Assembly: GCA_964431545.1 (NCBI GenBank)
Contig: CAYSLC010000138.1
Coordinates: forward strand, 1-15,114
DNA: 15,114 bases
Reading direction: 5' to 3'
DNA from: CAYSLC01 sp964431545
GTDB taxonomy: Bacteria; Desulfobacterota; Desulfobacteria; Desulfobacterales; JAABSP01
Shown: in pieces, positions 8,901-15,114 of the stretch
Numbering within the stretch: the stretch's first letter is position 1
Layout of the letters: every line of letters begins with the position of its first letter
Translations under genes and position numbers: made by a program
The notes under the pieces: model-generated
Seen by the model: only the letters and a program-made list of their open reading frames with translations
Databases searched by the model: none
Told to the model about the DNA's origin: nothing

Positions 8901-8998
8901 GGCTGGGGTGGACGCGGAATGACGGAAACACCGACGCATCGGAAGGAGGCCGCCATGGCCGAAGCAGAGGAACGCCCGAAGATTCTCATCGTGGATGA
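5921..8998 (+). CDS. Hybrid sensor histidine kinase: CHASE8-like, HAMP, PAS, HisKA, HATPase, REC, HPt
   Basis: This 1025-residue inner-membrane kinase begins at ATG 5921, 13 bases after the receptor stop; an in-frame ATG at 5876 lies inside the receptor gene and is less likely. TM1 (about 17-39) and TM2 (about 165-183) bracket a 125-residue periplasmic domain that resembles the CHASE8 sensor of YfiN and carries C64, C134 and C147. HAMP follows (184-236), then PAS (about 262-385). The phospho-accepting histidine is H402 in NMSHEIRTPMN. The ATPase has DTGIGM (D551) and GGTGLGLAIS (around 581); its N-box is a slightly unusual NLASNGVKF. The REC domain (645-770) has phospho-aspartate D694 in LMDLQMP and the lysine in RKPI. 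The HPt domain carries H850 in LAHTFKGLAG. A further 100 residues contain a GDSDA segment of unknown role. A complete His-Asp-His relay is therefore present, able to pass phosphate to separate regulators; the next two genes encode such regulators. Confidence 0.93.
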   Translation: MRNAIRNLESSTSIKLKLMLIVTAVSAFTLLIACIAFIVNDLVSFKSAMIHDMTILARITAANCQAPVDFGDAAAANETLSTLKRNPNVVTASIRSRDGDLLAHYSREGKAAERSFTLEIRSRAAFEQDLLVVCEPIVSAGEVTGVCRIESDLERLHQRMSQNGAIALAILTFATLLAFFLSSRFQHLISKPILHLLETTKAVSEGEKDYSHRARKFGNDELGRLTDGFNAMMAEIEKRDRELERRGDHAEQALRESEHLMVLITDNSPAYIAYVSTSDLRYRFVNRKFEVALGRSRERIVGHHVKEVIGEENFRFALPHIETVKSGEPVSYENVFPLEGGPQWVKVNYVPDFDDRGNVRGIVVLSYDITDHKDSERILHRAKEAAESANRAKSEFLANMSHEIRTPMNAIIGLSHLALQTEMSDRQRDYQQKIHTAANSLLRLIDDILDFSKIEAGKLDLEKRDFSLAEVLERLASLIKVKAAEKGLDFTMQVSDSVPSRLVGDSLRLGQVLTNLASNGVKFSRTGRVSVDVETAEESESSVMLRFSVRDTGIGMDREQIGRLFQPFYQADASVTRKYGGTGLGLAISRRLIEMMGGDIEVRGSPGRGSRFCFTARFGRSRRQQVEPRDGLTVEQASARLGGSRILLVEDNEINLQVARELLEQVGVTVSTAENGQIAVDMAAAQGFDCILMDLQMPVMDGYAASRAIRSDPERKGLPILAMTANVMAEAVAQCTAAGMDGHIRKPIHPPTLYETLCRHIRTESRPSGPQAEAVSMERSPQSRDRPDPVPLPESLAGVDMDAGLQRVNGNRELYWDVLRKVYRRFGDIVERIRAEIDRGALDEARRLAHTFKGLAGTIGAAPLSDSARALENAIANRDTVRIPERLSRFSQEAARVISSLERLFHSADPPAMEGGQQVDPGAGNQDPDRWKGAIDRLALLLDEGDSDALNLLADIEATCGAWADREDFQALAAQIEEYEFETARDTLGRMVDRLGWTRNDGNTDASEGGRHGRSRGTPEDSHRG

Positions 8999-9875
8999 CG
9001 AGAGGATCAACATCGACATTCTGGTCGATCTGTTGAAGCCCCATTACCGGACCGTGGCCGCCAAGAACGGGGAGCAGGCCCTGCGGCGGCTTGCCCATCC
9101 GCCCCTCCCCGATCTGATCCTGCTCGACATCGTGATGCCGGGGATGGACGGCTATGAAGTCTGCCGCAAGATCAAGGATCGGCCGGAGAGCCGGGACCTC
9201 CCGGTGATCTTCATCACGGGCAAGAACGATGAACAGGACGAGGCCCGGGGGTTCCAGGCGGGGGCGGTCGATTACATCGTCAAGCCCTTCAGCCCGCTCA
9301 TCGCCCTGGCCCGGGTCAAGACCCACGTCGAACTCAAACGGCGGGGGGATATGCTTGCGGAACTCGCCGGCCTGGACGGGCTCACCGGCATCCCCAACCG
9401 GAGGCAGTTCGACCGCTCCCTGTCATCCGAATGGGAGCGGTCCGTAAGGCACCGACATGCCCTCTCCCTTCTTTTCATCGATATCGACTTCTTTAAGCCG
9501 TACAACGACCATTACGGCCACACCGAAGGGGATGAATGCCTCAAACGGGTGGCCCGGGCGATCCGAAAGGATATGATCCGGGCCGAGGACCTCGCGTCCC
9601 GGTACGGCGGTGAGGAGTTCGCGTGCATCCTGCCGCAGACCGACAATGGAGGCGCGCTCCAGGTCGCCCGACGCATCCTCCACAGCGTCCGGGCTCTCGG
9701 GATCCCCCATGCGAAATCGGCGGCGGCGGAGCAGGTCACGGTCAGCATCGGGGTCGCCACGGCCGCGCCGGCGACGGCGGACCGGGCGCTCCATCTGATC
9801 GAGTCCGCCGACAGGGCGTTGTACCAGGCAAAACAGCAGGGCCGAAACCGAATCGCCAATACGGGGGTGAAATAG
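8955..9875 (+). CDS. Response regulator with GGDEF output (REC-GGDEF diguanylate cyclase, PleD/WspR-like)
   Basis: The product has 306 residues. REC spans about 9-125, with acidic pair D14-D15, phospho-aspartate D58 (LLDIVMPGMDG), T88 and K110 (VKPF). The GGDEF domain follows after a short linker, starting LAGLDGLTGIPNRRQF (about 137-152). The active-site signature is GGEEF at 218-222, with metal-binding D176 in FIDIDFFK, so cyclase activity is expected. The inhibitory I-site RxxD is intact (RAED, 209-212), exactly five residues before GGEEF, predicting feedback inhibition by c-di-GMP. ATG 8955 is chosen because GGAAGGAGG lies just upstream (8941-8949). The gene overlaps the kinase by 44 bases in another frame, so translation is probably coupled. 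The most likely phosphodonor is the HPt of the upstream kinase. Confidence 0.93.
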   Translation: MAEAEERPKILIVDDERINIDILVDLLKPHYRTVAAKNGEQALRRLAHPPLPDLILLDIVMPGMDGYEVCRKIKDRPESRDLPVIFITGKNDEQDEARGFQAGAVDYIVKPFSPLIALARVKTHVELKRRGDMLAELAGLDGLTGIPNRRQFDRSLSSEWERSVRHRHALSLLFIDIDFFKPYNDHYGHTEGDECLKRVARAIRKDMIRAEDLASRYGGEEFACILPQTDNGGALQVARRILHSVRALGIPHAKSAAAEQVTVSIGVATAAPATADRALHLIESADRALYQAKQQGRNRIANTGVK

Positions 9876-9977
9876 AACCCCTCGTGGATGTCATCGGGAG
9901 AACACATCGGCGGATGAGAGATCGTCCGTATACACACGGAACGCGGGTCCTTGCCGTTGAAGAAGAGGGGGCGACCT

Positions 9978-11863
9978 TTGGGGGAGAAGAAAGCCAAAAT
10001 CCTGGTGGTGGATGACGAAAAAACCCATATCGATGTTCTGGTCAAGCTTTTGGCCGGCACCTACAGAATCGTGATCGCCAAAAACGGGGACCAAGCTTTG
10101 AGAATGGCCCGTTCCAGTCCGGCGCCGGACCTGATCCTGCTGGATATCCTGATGCCCGGCATGGGCGGGTACGAGGTTTGCCGTGAACTGAAAAAGGGGA
10201 CGGAAACGCGGAAAATACCGGTGATTTTTCTCAGCTCCCTGAGTGAAGTCAAGAACAAAACCCAGGGCTTCGAAGCCGGGGGCGTCGATTACATCACAAA
10301 ACCCTTCCACGGGAAAGAGGTCCTGGCCCGGGTCAAAACCCATATCCAGGTGCAGGAGCTGCGCCGGCGGCTCGAAAGGGAGATCGCCCATTTCAAAACC
10401 CTCGCGGAAGCCGCATTCGAAGGCATCATTCTGCACAAAGACGGGAAGATCGTCGATGTCAACACCGAAACAGCCCGGATTCTGGCCTGCGGTTCCGGGG
10501 ATCTTTTGGGGCGTGCCCTGACCGCATTCATTCCGCCGGACTGCCATGATGCCGTCCTGAAGGAAGACGCCGTACCCCGGCAAGGAGAGATTCGGAATAC
10601 GCAAGGGGATCCGATACCGGTGGAAATCCGCACCAGATCCATGGATGGGGATATGCCCCCGATGCGGGTCACCGCCCTCAGGGACCTGTCCTTCCAAAGG
10701 GCGATGGAACGGGAAAAATTGGCCCTCCAAGACGAAAACCGGGTCCTGAAGGGCTGTATGACCGATCGGTACAGATTCGGAGAGATCATCGGACGAAGTC
10801 CGGCCATGCAGTCGGTCTACGAGTTGATCGCAAAGGCGGCCGCATCTGATTTCCATGTGGTCCTCTACGGGGATTCCGGCACCGGCAAGGAACTTGCGGC
10901 CCGGACCATCCACCGGTTGAGCCGGCGCAATGAGGAAGCGTTTGTCGCGGTCAACTGCAGCGCGGTGGCGGAATCCCTGTTCGAGCGCGAATTTTTCGGG
11001 CATCGGAAAGGGAGCTTTACGCACGCCGATCAGGATCGGCCCGGCTATTTCGATGCAGCCCACCGGGGCACGCTGTTTCTGGATGAACTGGGTGAATTGA
11101 ATCCGGCCATGCAGGTGAAGCTGCTCCGGGTTCTGGAGAACGGCGAATACATGCCGGTGGGAGGGACCGCCCCCAAAAAAGCGGATGTGCGGATTATCAG
11201 CGCGACCCACCAGGACCTTCCCGGGTTGGTCCGCCAAGGCAAGTTCAGGGAGGATCTGTTTTATCGGATTCACGTCATCGAAATCACCCTCCCGCCGCTG
11301 CGGGAGCGGAAGGAAGATATCCCCCTGCTGCTGGATCGATTTTTGGCCCGGTTCACCCCCGGCGGAAACAGCCCCCGGCTGCCGGGAAAGGTTCTGGATG
11401 CGCTGTACGCTCATGAATGGCCGGGAAATGTACGGGAACTGCAGAATGCGGTGCAGCGGTTCCTGGCGACCAACCAGCTTTCTTTGGGCGGGACATCGAA
11501 TCTCTCTTTTGAAGATGAGGAACCCCTGGACCCGGAGCACGACCTGAACCGATCCGTTGAAGCGCTGGAACGCAGAANNNNNNNNNNNNNNNNNNNNNNN
11601 NNNNNNNNNNNNNNNNNNNNNNNNNNNNNNNNNNNNNNNNNNNNNNNNNNNNNNNNNNNNNNNNNNNNNNNNNNNNNCCCCTGGACCCGGAGCACGACCT
11701 GAACCGATCCGTTGAAGCGCTGGAACGCAGAATGATCCGGGCGAGCCTCCAAAAGAGCGACTGGCACCGCGGCAGGGCGGCGGACCTGCTCGGGATTCCC
11801 CGCCGAACCTTGCAGCGGAAGATGATCAAATATGGGTTTCGAAATCCCTCCCCGCGGGATTGA
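9978..11863 (+). CDS. REC-PAS-AAA+-Fis activator of sigma-54 promoters, split by an assembly gap
   Basis: TTG 9978 is favoured because AGAGGGGG (9963-9970) precedes it; TTG 9951 is an alternative without a ribosome binding site. Removing the 100 N and one copy of the 55-base duplicate restores a single 576-residue frame ending at 11863. REC (about 5-120) has D12-D13 and phospho-aspartate D56 (LLDILMPG). A PAS-like domain follows (about 125-235). The AAA+ domain begins near 270 (IIGRSPAMQSVYELI), with Walker A GDSGTGKE (298-305), Walker B LFLDEL (D369-E370) and the arginine-finger stretch FREDLFYRI. The sigma-54 contact loop reads GSFTHA (345-350) instead of GAFTGA, which is unusual. After the gap comes a Fis-type helix-turn-helix (RAADLLGIPRRTLQRKM). 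It probably receives phosphate from the same kinase as the REC-GGDEF protein and activates the predicted sigma-54 promoter at 12098. Confidence 0.9.
11523..11577 (+). repeat. 55-bp sequence duplicated across the gap, left copy
   Basis: These 55 bases, starting CCCCTGGACCCGGAGCACGA, recur without a mismatch directly after the N run (11678-11732). They encode the linker and start of the Fis domain (DPEHDLNRSVEALERR). Both copies lie exactly at the contig edges and merging them restores the reading frame. This is therefore most likely unmerged contig-end overlap rather than a biological repeat. Confidence 0.9.
11578..11677. other. Scaffold gap of 100 N
   Basis: Exactly 100 N, the conventional placeholder for a gap of unknown size. 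The identical 55-base ends suggest the true gap length is negative (an overlap of 55) and that no sequence is missing. Confidence 0.97.
11678..11732 (+). repeat. 55-bp sequence duplicated across the gap, right copy
   Basis: Identical to 11523-11577. The right copy continues into the remaining helix-turn-helix codons of the activator gene, in the frame expected if the left copy is collapsed onto it (an offset of 155 bases). Confidence 0.9.
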
Positions 11864-11914
11864 GGACGCCTTCGCGCCCCGCCATTCGCTGACCGCAAGG
11901 AAAAAAGGGCCATC

Positions 11915-11933
11915 TTGTCCGATAAGTGGACAA
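11915..11933. promoter_or_regulatory. Candidate upstream activator site 1 (TTGTCC-N7-GGACAA)
   Basis: TTGTCCGATAAGTGGACAA is an inverted repeat with 6-bp arms and a 7-base spacer, of the size typical for Fis-type enhancer-binding protein sites. Its centre is about 200 bp upstream of the predicted sigma-54 start near 12124. The element TGTCCGAT recurs at 12005-12012 in the second site. It begins 52 bases after the activator stop codon. A role as a transcript hairpin is possible, but no T-tract follows. Confidence 0.45.
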
Positions 11934-11994
11934 AATCGCCCGTGATCCTATTGCCAATTCTTTCTGATTGTTGTATTCGTCCTCTTCGAAAACC

Positions 11995-12023
11995 TCGGAC
12001 ACGGTGTCCGATTTATTCCGGAC
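11995..12023. promoter_or_regulatory. Candidate upstream activator site 2 (perfect 8-bp palindrome plus a third half-site)
   Basis: TCGGACACGGTGTCCGA (11995-12011) is a perfect inverted repeat with 8-bp arms around one central G. CGGAC at 12019-12023 adds a further half-site, forming a second imperfect dyad with GTCCG at 12006-12010. The shared half-site with site 1 is TGTCC/GGACA. The centre is about 120 bp upstream of the predicted start, a usual distance for sigma-54 activators. Confidence 0.5.
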
Positions 12024-12097
12024 CCATGACCGATCGTTGGTCTTATCCGCCCATGGAATCATCATCTAAACGATTATTCGCCGCCTTCCAGTAAAAA

Positions 12098-12113
12098 TGG
12101 CATCTTTTCTGCA
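12098..12113 (+). promoter_or_regulatory. Predicted sigma-54 (-24/-12) promoter of the DUF1566 gene
   Basis: TGGCATCTTTTCTGCA matches the sigma-54 pattern TGGCAC-N5-TTGCA, with the invariant GG (12099-12100) and GC (12111-12112) exactly 10 bases apart. It lies in an AT-rich intergenic stretch downstream of two palindromic clusters and a gene for a sigma-54 activator. The start would be near 12124, leaving a leader of about 100 bases before ATG 12227. The -12 half has C in place of the first T. I see no other gene or RNA in 11864-12226. Confidence 0.55.
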
Positions 12114-12226
12114 TCGCGCATGGCTGCGTATAAGAAGCGTTCAACATCCATCAGGATTGCGTCCTCGGTTCAAAGATTGGCCAAAAACAGATTTTTCATG
12201 ATGCAAAATTTTTCAGGGAGGAAGAC

Positions 12227-14170
12227 ATGACGCCAAAGACCCGGTCCCTCTTTTACACCATTTTCATTTGTTTTCTGACCGCGGGTTCTGCTTTTGCGCA
12301 GACCGCCGACATCATCGATACCGTTTCACCGGACAATGCCGCTCCGGGCGACAGCGAAGTGAGTGTGGATATCTACCTGGACAGTACATTGGATATGCCG
12401 CCGGTTCCCCCCACGGATGTTTCCATCAAAAGCGTTTCCATCGGTTCCATAGACGCGAAGAGCTTTACCAGGCCCTCCGAATACCGCGTCACCGCCACGT
12501 TCGATTTTCCGACTTCGGCCTCCACGGGGATCTTCGATCTGGTCCTAATGTTCAATGGCCCTCAAGGCGACCTGATCTTCACCGAAGCCGGCGCCTTCAC
12601 GATCGGTGCCGCCGGATCTCTCCAGGTCACGATTTCACCATCGGATGCGGTCAACGCGGGGGCGAAATGGAGCGTGGACGGCGGCGCGCTTCAGGACAGC
12701 GGCGCGGTCGTGGATGGACTGGTCGAAGGCGCCCACGTGGTCCGGTTCACCCAGATTCTCGGGTGGGGGAAACCGGACGAGCAGACCGTGGCGGTCTTTG
12801 GAAATCAGACCGCGACATCCTCGGGAATCTACACGCAAACCGCCGCCTCCTCGCCGACCTATCCGGTTGTGGATACGGGCCAGGATTTCTGTTCCGACGA
12901 TTCTTCCCGGATTCCCTGTCCGTCCACCGGCGAATCCTTCTTCGGCCAGGACGCTCAGCATAACGGCTATCCATTCATGTATACGAACAATGGCGACGGT
13001 ACCGTGACCGACAATATTACCGGGCTGATGTGGCAACAGACCACGGATACAGATGGAGACGGCGACATCGACGTAGACGACAAGAAAACCCAATCGGACG
13101 CCAAGATCTATTGCGAGAACCTTATCCTGGCCGGATACACCGATTGGCGGCTGCCGACCATCAAGGAATCCTACTCCCTCATCGACTTCCGGGGAACCGA
13201 TCCCAGCGGACTGGAAGGAGACGACACATCCGGTCTGGTTCCGTTTATCGACGACACCGTTTTTGAATTCAATTTCGGGGATACGGCGGCCGGCGAACGG
13301 ATTATCGATTCCCAGTACGCATCGGATACACTCTACGTGGACACCTCCGCCAACAACGGCTCCACGATGTTCGGCGTCAATTTCGCGGACGGGCGCATTA
13401 AGGGATATGCCACAAATATCGGCCCCACGGAAAAAACCTTTTACTGTATGTGCGTGCGCGGCAACACGAGCTACGGCGTCAATGGTTTCATGGATAACGG
13501 GGACGGCACCATCACGGACACCGCCACCGGGCTGATGTGGGATCAAGACGACAACGGATCGGGGGTCAACTGGGAGAATGCCCTGGCCTGGGTCGATGCC
13601 CAAAACGCGGCCAACCATCTGGGCCACAGCGACTGGCGTCTGCCCAACGCCAAGGAACTCCAGAGCATCGTCGATTACGGACGCTCCCCGGGGACCTCGG
13701 GTTCCGCCGCCATCGATCCCCTGTTCAACGCCACGTCCATCATCAATGAGGCCGGGCAAACCGATTACCCCTACTACTGGTCCAGCACGACCCACCTGAA
13801 ATACAACGGCAGCGTGAGCACCGCCGCGTACCTCTCCTTCGGACGGGCCATGGGCGATTACGGGCGGGGGGACGGTTGGGAGGACGTCCATGGCGCCGGA
13901 GCCCAGAGAAGCGACCCCAAGGCGCCCGAGACCGGGGTCACCTATCCAAACAGCAGCGGGCCCCAGGGGGATGCCCAGCGAGTATACAATTACGTCCGCC
14001 TGGTCCGGGACGCGGATGATGTCCAATATACCCTTTCCGATGCGGTGGCCATCCTCCAAGTGCTCGCCGGCGGCGACTTGCAGACGGACATTCCCGATCC
14101 GAGCGGCAACGGTAAAGTCGGTCTTGAAGATGTGATCCTGATTATCGGAACCGTAGCGGGCCTTAGATGA
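12227..14170 (+). CDS. Secreted protein with two DUF1566 domains and a dockerin-like C-terminus
   Basis: The 647-residue product starts at ATG 12227 with a strong GGGAGGAAG ribosome binding site. Residues 1-25 are a signal peptide ending SAFA. Residues 26-125 look like an Ig/TIG-type beta domain. Residues 127-205 match a small repeat common in secreted proteins (SLQVTISPSDAVNAGAKWSV). The first DUF1566 domain has GTVTDNITGLMW (from 258) and WRLPTIKE (307-314), with an EF-hand-like loop DTDGDGDIDVDD (274-285) inserted between them. The second has GTITDTATGLMW (about 427-438) and WRLPNAKE (470-477). The tail (603-647) resembles a dockerin or EF-hand pair: LSDAVAILQVLAG, then DPSGNGKVGLEDVILII. 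DUF1566 proteins are extracellular or surface proteins of uncertain, probably binding or adhesive, role. The gene is the only one downstream of the predicted sigma-54 promoter. Confidence 0.9.
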   Translation: MTPKTRSLFYTIFICFLTAGSAFAQTADIIDTVSPDNAAPGDSEVSVDIYLDSTLDMPPVPPTDVSIKSVSIGSIDAKSFTRPSEYRVTATFDFPTSASTGIFDLVLMFNGPQGDLIFTEAGAFTIGAAGSLQVTISPSDAVNAGAKWSVDGGALQDSGAVVDGLVEGAHVVRFTQILGWGKPDEQTVAVFGNQTATSSGIYTQTAASSPTYPVVDTGQDFCSDDSSRIPCPSTGESFFGQDAQHNGYPFMYTNNGDGTVTDNITGLMWQQTTDTDGDGDIDVDDKKTQSDAKIYCENLILAGYTDWRLPTIKESYSLIDFRGTDPSGLEGDDTSGLVPFIDDTVFEFNFGDTAAGERIIDSQYASDTLYVDTSANNGSTMFGVNFADGRIKGYATNIGPTEKTFYCMCVRGNTSYGVNGFMDNGDGTITDTATGLMWDQDDNGSGVNWENALAWVDAQNAANHLGHSDWRLPNAKELQSIVDYGRSPGTSGSAAIDPLFNATSIINEAGQTDYPYYWSSTTHLKYNGSVSTAAYLSFGRAMGDYGRGDGWEDVHGAGAQRSDPKAPETGVTYPNSSGPQGDAQRVYNYVRLVRDADDVQYTLSDAVAILQVLAGGDLQTDIPDPSGNGKVGLEDVILIIGTVAGLR

Positions 14171-14371
14171 TTGCATCGCGGATTCTTTTGGGGGTTCGGA
14201 TTCTCGTCGTCTCTGTGAGGAGCAAAAGAAATGGACCGTAAACCGTGGGGTGCCCTGTAGGGAAACATCACGATAACAATCACGATAGATACAAGAGTAG
14301 AGATAAACCAAGTAACCTGAGCTGCCTGAACAACTTGCTGATCGCCTGTCCGGAGCAGGATGCGGCCGTCG
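14171..14371. other. Non-coding stretch after the DUF1566 gene
   Basis: I see no gene. The 9-base element ATCACGATA occurs twice in tandem with a 12-base period (14267-14275 and 14279-14287). No clear terminator hairpin with a T-tract follows the DUF1566 stop. Confidence 0.5.
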
Positions 14372-14640
14372 CTGTTTCGCCAGCCGGTGGATCACCGCCA
14401 CGCCGTCATCCATCGGCTGTTGAAGGTACTCGCCTTTGAGAATGCCCTCGGACTCGCCGCTGCCCGGAGGTCGTCCCGCACCGATGTATAGCCGAACCCG
14501 GCGATGTAGGCTTGGTGGCCGAAATCCCATACGGCGGTGGGCTCCCGCTTCCGGTAGGGGATGTATTCGAGGACGGCCGGCACCGGATTGGACCTGGCCG
14601 TCGGCATCCAGGTGACCTCGGCCGGAGACGGCCGACGGGC
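14372..14640 (-). pseudogene. Frameshifted N-terminal fragment of a CocE/NonD-family hydrolase
   Basis: Reading leftward on the minus strand, one frame gives TWMPTARSNPVPAVLEYIPY, then RKRE, then YIAGFGYTSVRDDLR. This is the N-terminal part of the alpha/beta hydrolases related to cocaine esterase and X-Pro dipeptidyl-peptidase. At about 14462-14466 the match jumps to a second frame: GSGESEGILKGEYLQQ, then DDGVAVIHRLAKQ. Adding one G to the CCGGGC run would restore the family motif DLRGSGESEG. A second shift is likely upstream (near 14625), where GRL and AEVTWMP are in different frames. The catalytic serine motif (GxSxGG) expected next is absent, so the gene is also cut at its 3' end. Sequencing error could explain one shift but not the missing body. 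It is probably a decayed remnant. Confidence 0.6.
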
Positions 14641-15114
14641 TCTGAAGATCCTGGCGAACCGCCGGTTCGACGCGCTTCTCACGGGCCCCCAGATGCCGGA
14701 GGTGTAGGGCTCGACCGCCACAAGGGAGATCCGTGATTCCTTGGCGGAATCGAATCACCCCATCATCGCCCCCAATTTCACGGATCCGAACCGACAGACG
14801 TAAACCGGTGAGCGGTCGAGCATCGATATTCCCCACCCCTTTTTCAGCGATAAACGGGTCCGTCGCCTTCGCCCATGCGGGTCACGTTCCAGACATCGAT
14901 GAATCCCATCCGGCAGAAGCCCCAGAGGCCCGTCAAGGCCGACCTCGGATCCATCGGCGCGGATGTCGTCCTGAAAGTCGTCGACGCGGGGATCTTCTTC
15001 GGCGACAACCTCCCCAAACGACAGTAATTTCCATAAGTTTTACGCCGACATGCAGGAGTATACCCAAATACACACCGACCGCCATGGACTGCGGGGCGGC
15101 TGGCTACGCTCGTG
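14641..15114. other. Right-end region without a recognisable gene
   Basis: No frame on either strand gives a product I recognise. A 50-codon plus-strand frame (14875-15027) and several short minus-strand frames are open, but none has a convincing ribosome binding site or family motif. The degraded hydrolase next to it suggests this end of the window may be a decaying region. Confidence 0.4.

Noticed and set aside
11523..11732. 55-bp direct repeat as a biological duplication or mobile-element footprint
   Set aside because: The copies end exactly at a 100-N scaffold gap, and merging them restores the gene, so contig overlap is the simpler explanation.
14267..14287. Tandem ATCACGATA units as a possible CRISPR or iteron array
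   Set aside because: Only two copies with a 3-base interval; no array, spacers or associated genes.
12635..14836. Very long (733-codon) minus-strand frame
   Set aside because: Most of it is the antisense shadow of the DUF1566 gene, whose signal peptide and domain motifs are clear. Only its first part overlaps the real hydrolase remnant.
14875..15027. 50-codon plus-strand frame near the right edge, with a KADLGSIG stretch faintly like fructose-1,6-bisphosphatase class V
   Set aside because: The resemblance is limited to a few residues, no neighbouring motif of that family is present, and there is no clear ribosome binding site.

Overview
The window looks like a GC-rich scaffold from a deltaproteobacterium (Desulfobacterota-like). 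That placement is inference from gene content: multi-domain hybrid sensor kinases, a REC-PAS-sigma54 activator, a YfiR-family protein next to a TonB-dependent receptor, and a secreted DUF1566 protein with a dockerin-like tail. No rRNA, tRNA, CRISPR array or insertion sequence is visible. A run of exactly 100 N (11578-11677) flanked by the same 55 bases on both sides marks a scaffold join, probably in a metagenome-derived or draft assembly.

Layout. Positions 1-91 hold the first 30 codons of a gene leaving the window on the minus strand. A promoter-sized gap with a 9-bp inverted repeat separates it from a two-gene plus-strand operon (405-3055). This operon encodes a molybdenum hydroxylase of the isoquinoline 1-oxidoreductase type: a small 2x[2Fe-2S] subunit and a Tat-exported molybdopterin subunit.

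From 3306 to 11863 lies a tightly packed signalling cluster: a periplasmic YfiR-family protein, a TonB-dependent outer-membrane receptor, a CHASE8-like/HAMP/PAS/HisKA/HATPase/REC/HPt hybrid kinase, a REC-GGDEF response regulator, and a REC-PAS-AAA+-Fis activator of sigma-54 promoters. In known YfiBNR systems, YfiR controls the periplasmic domain of the diguanylate cyclase YfiN. Here a similar sensor domain is instead fused to a histidine kinase. A reasonable model is that outer-membrane or periplasmic status is read through YfiR and the kinase, then split by the phosphorelay into a c-di-GMP output and a transcriptional output.

Downstream of the activator, 11864-12226 is a non-coding region with two GTCC/GGAC palindromic clusters about 200 and 120 bp ahead of a predicted -24/-12 sigma-54 promoter (TGGCATCTTTTCTGCA, 12098-12113). 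This promoter reads into a 647-residue secreted protein with two DUF1566 domains, an internal EF-hand-like loop and a dockerin-like C-terminus. That gene is the best visible candidate target of the neighbouring activator.

The last 940 bases hold no intact gene that I recognise. A frameshifted minus-strand piece of a CocE/NonD-family hydrolase lies at about 14372-14640.
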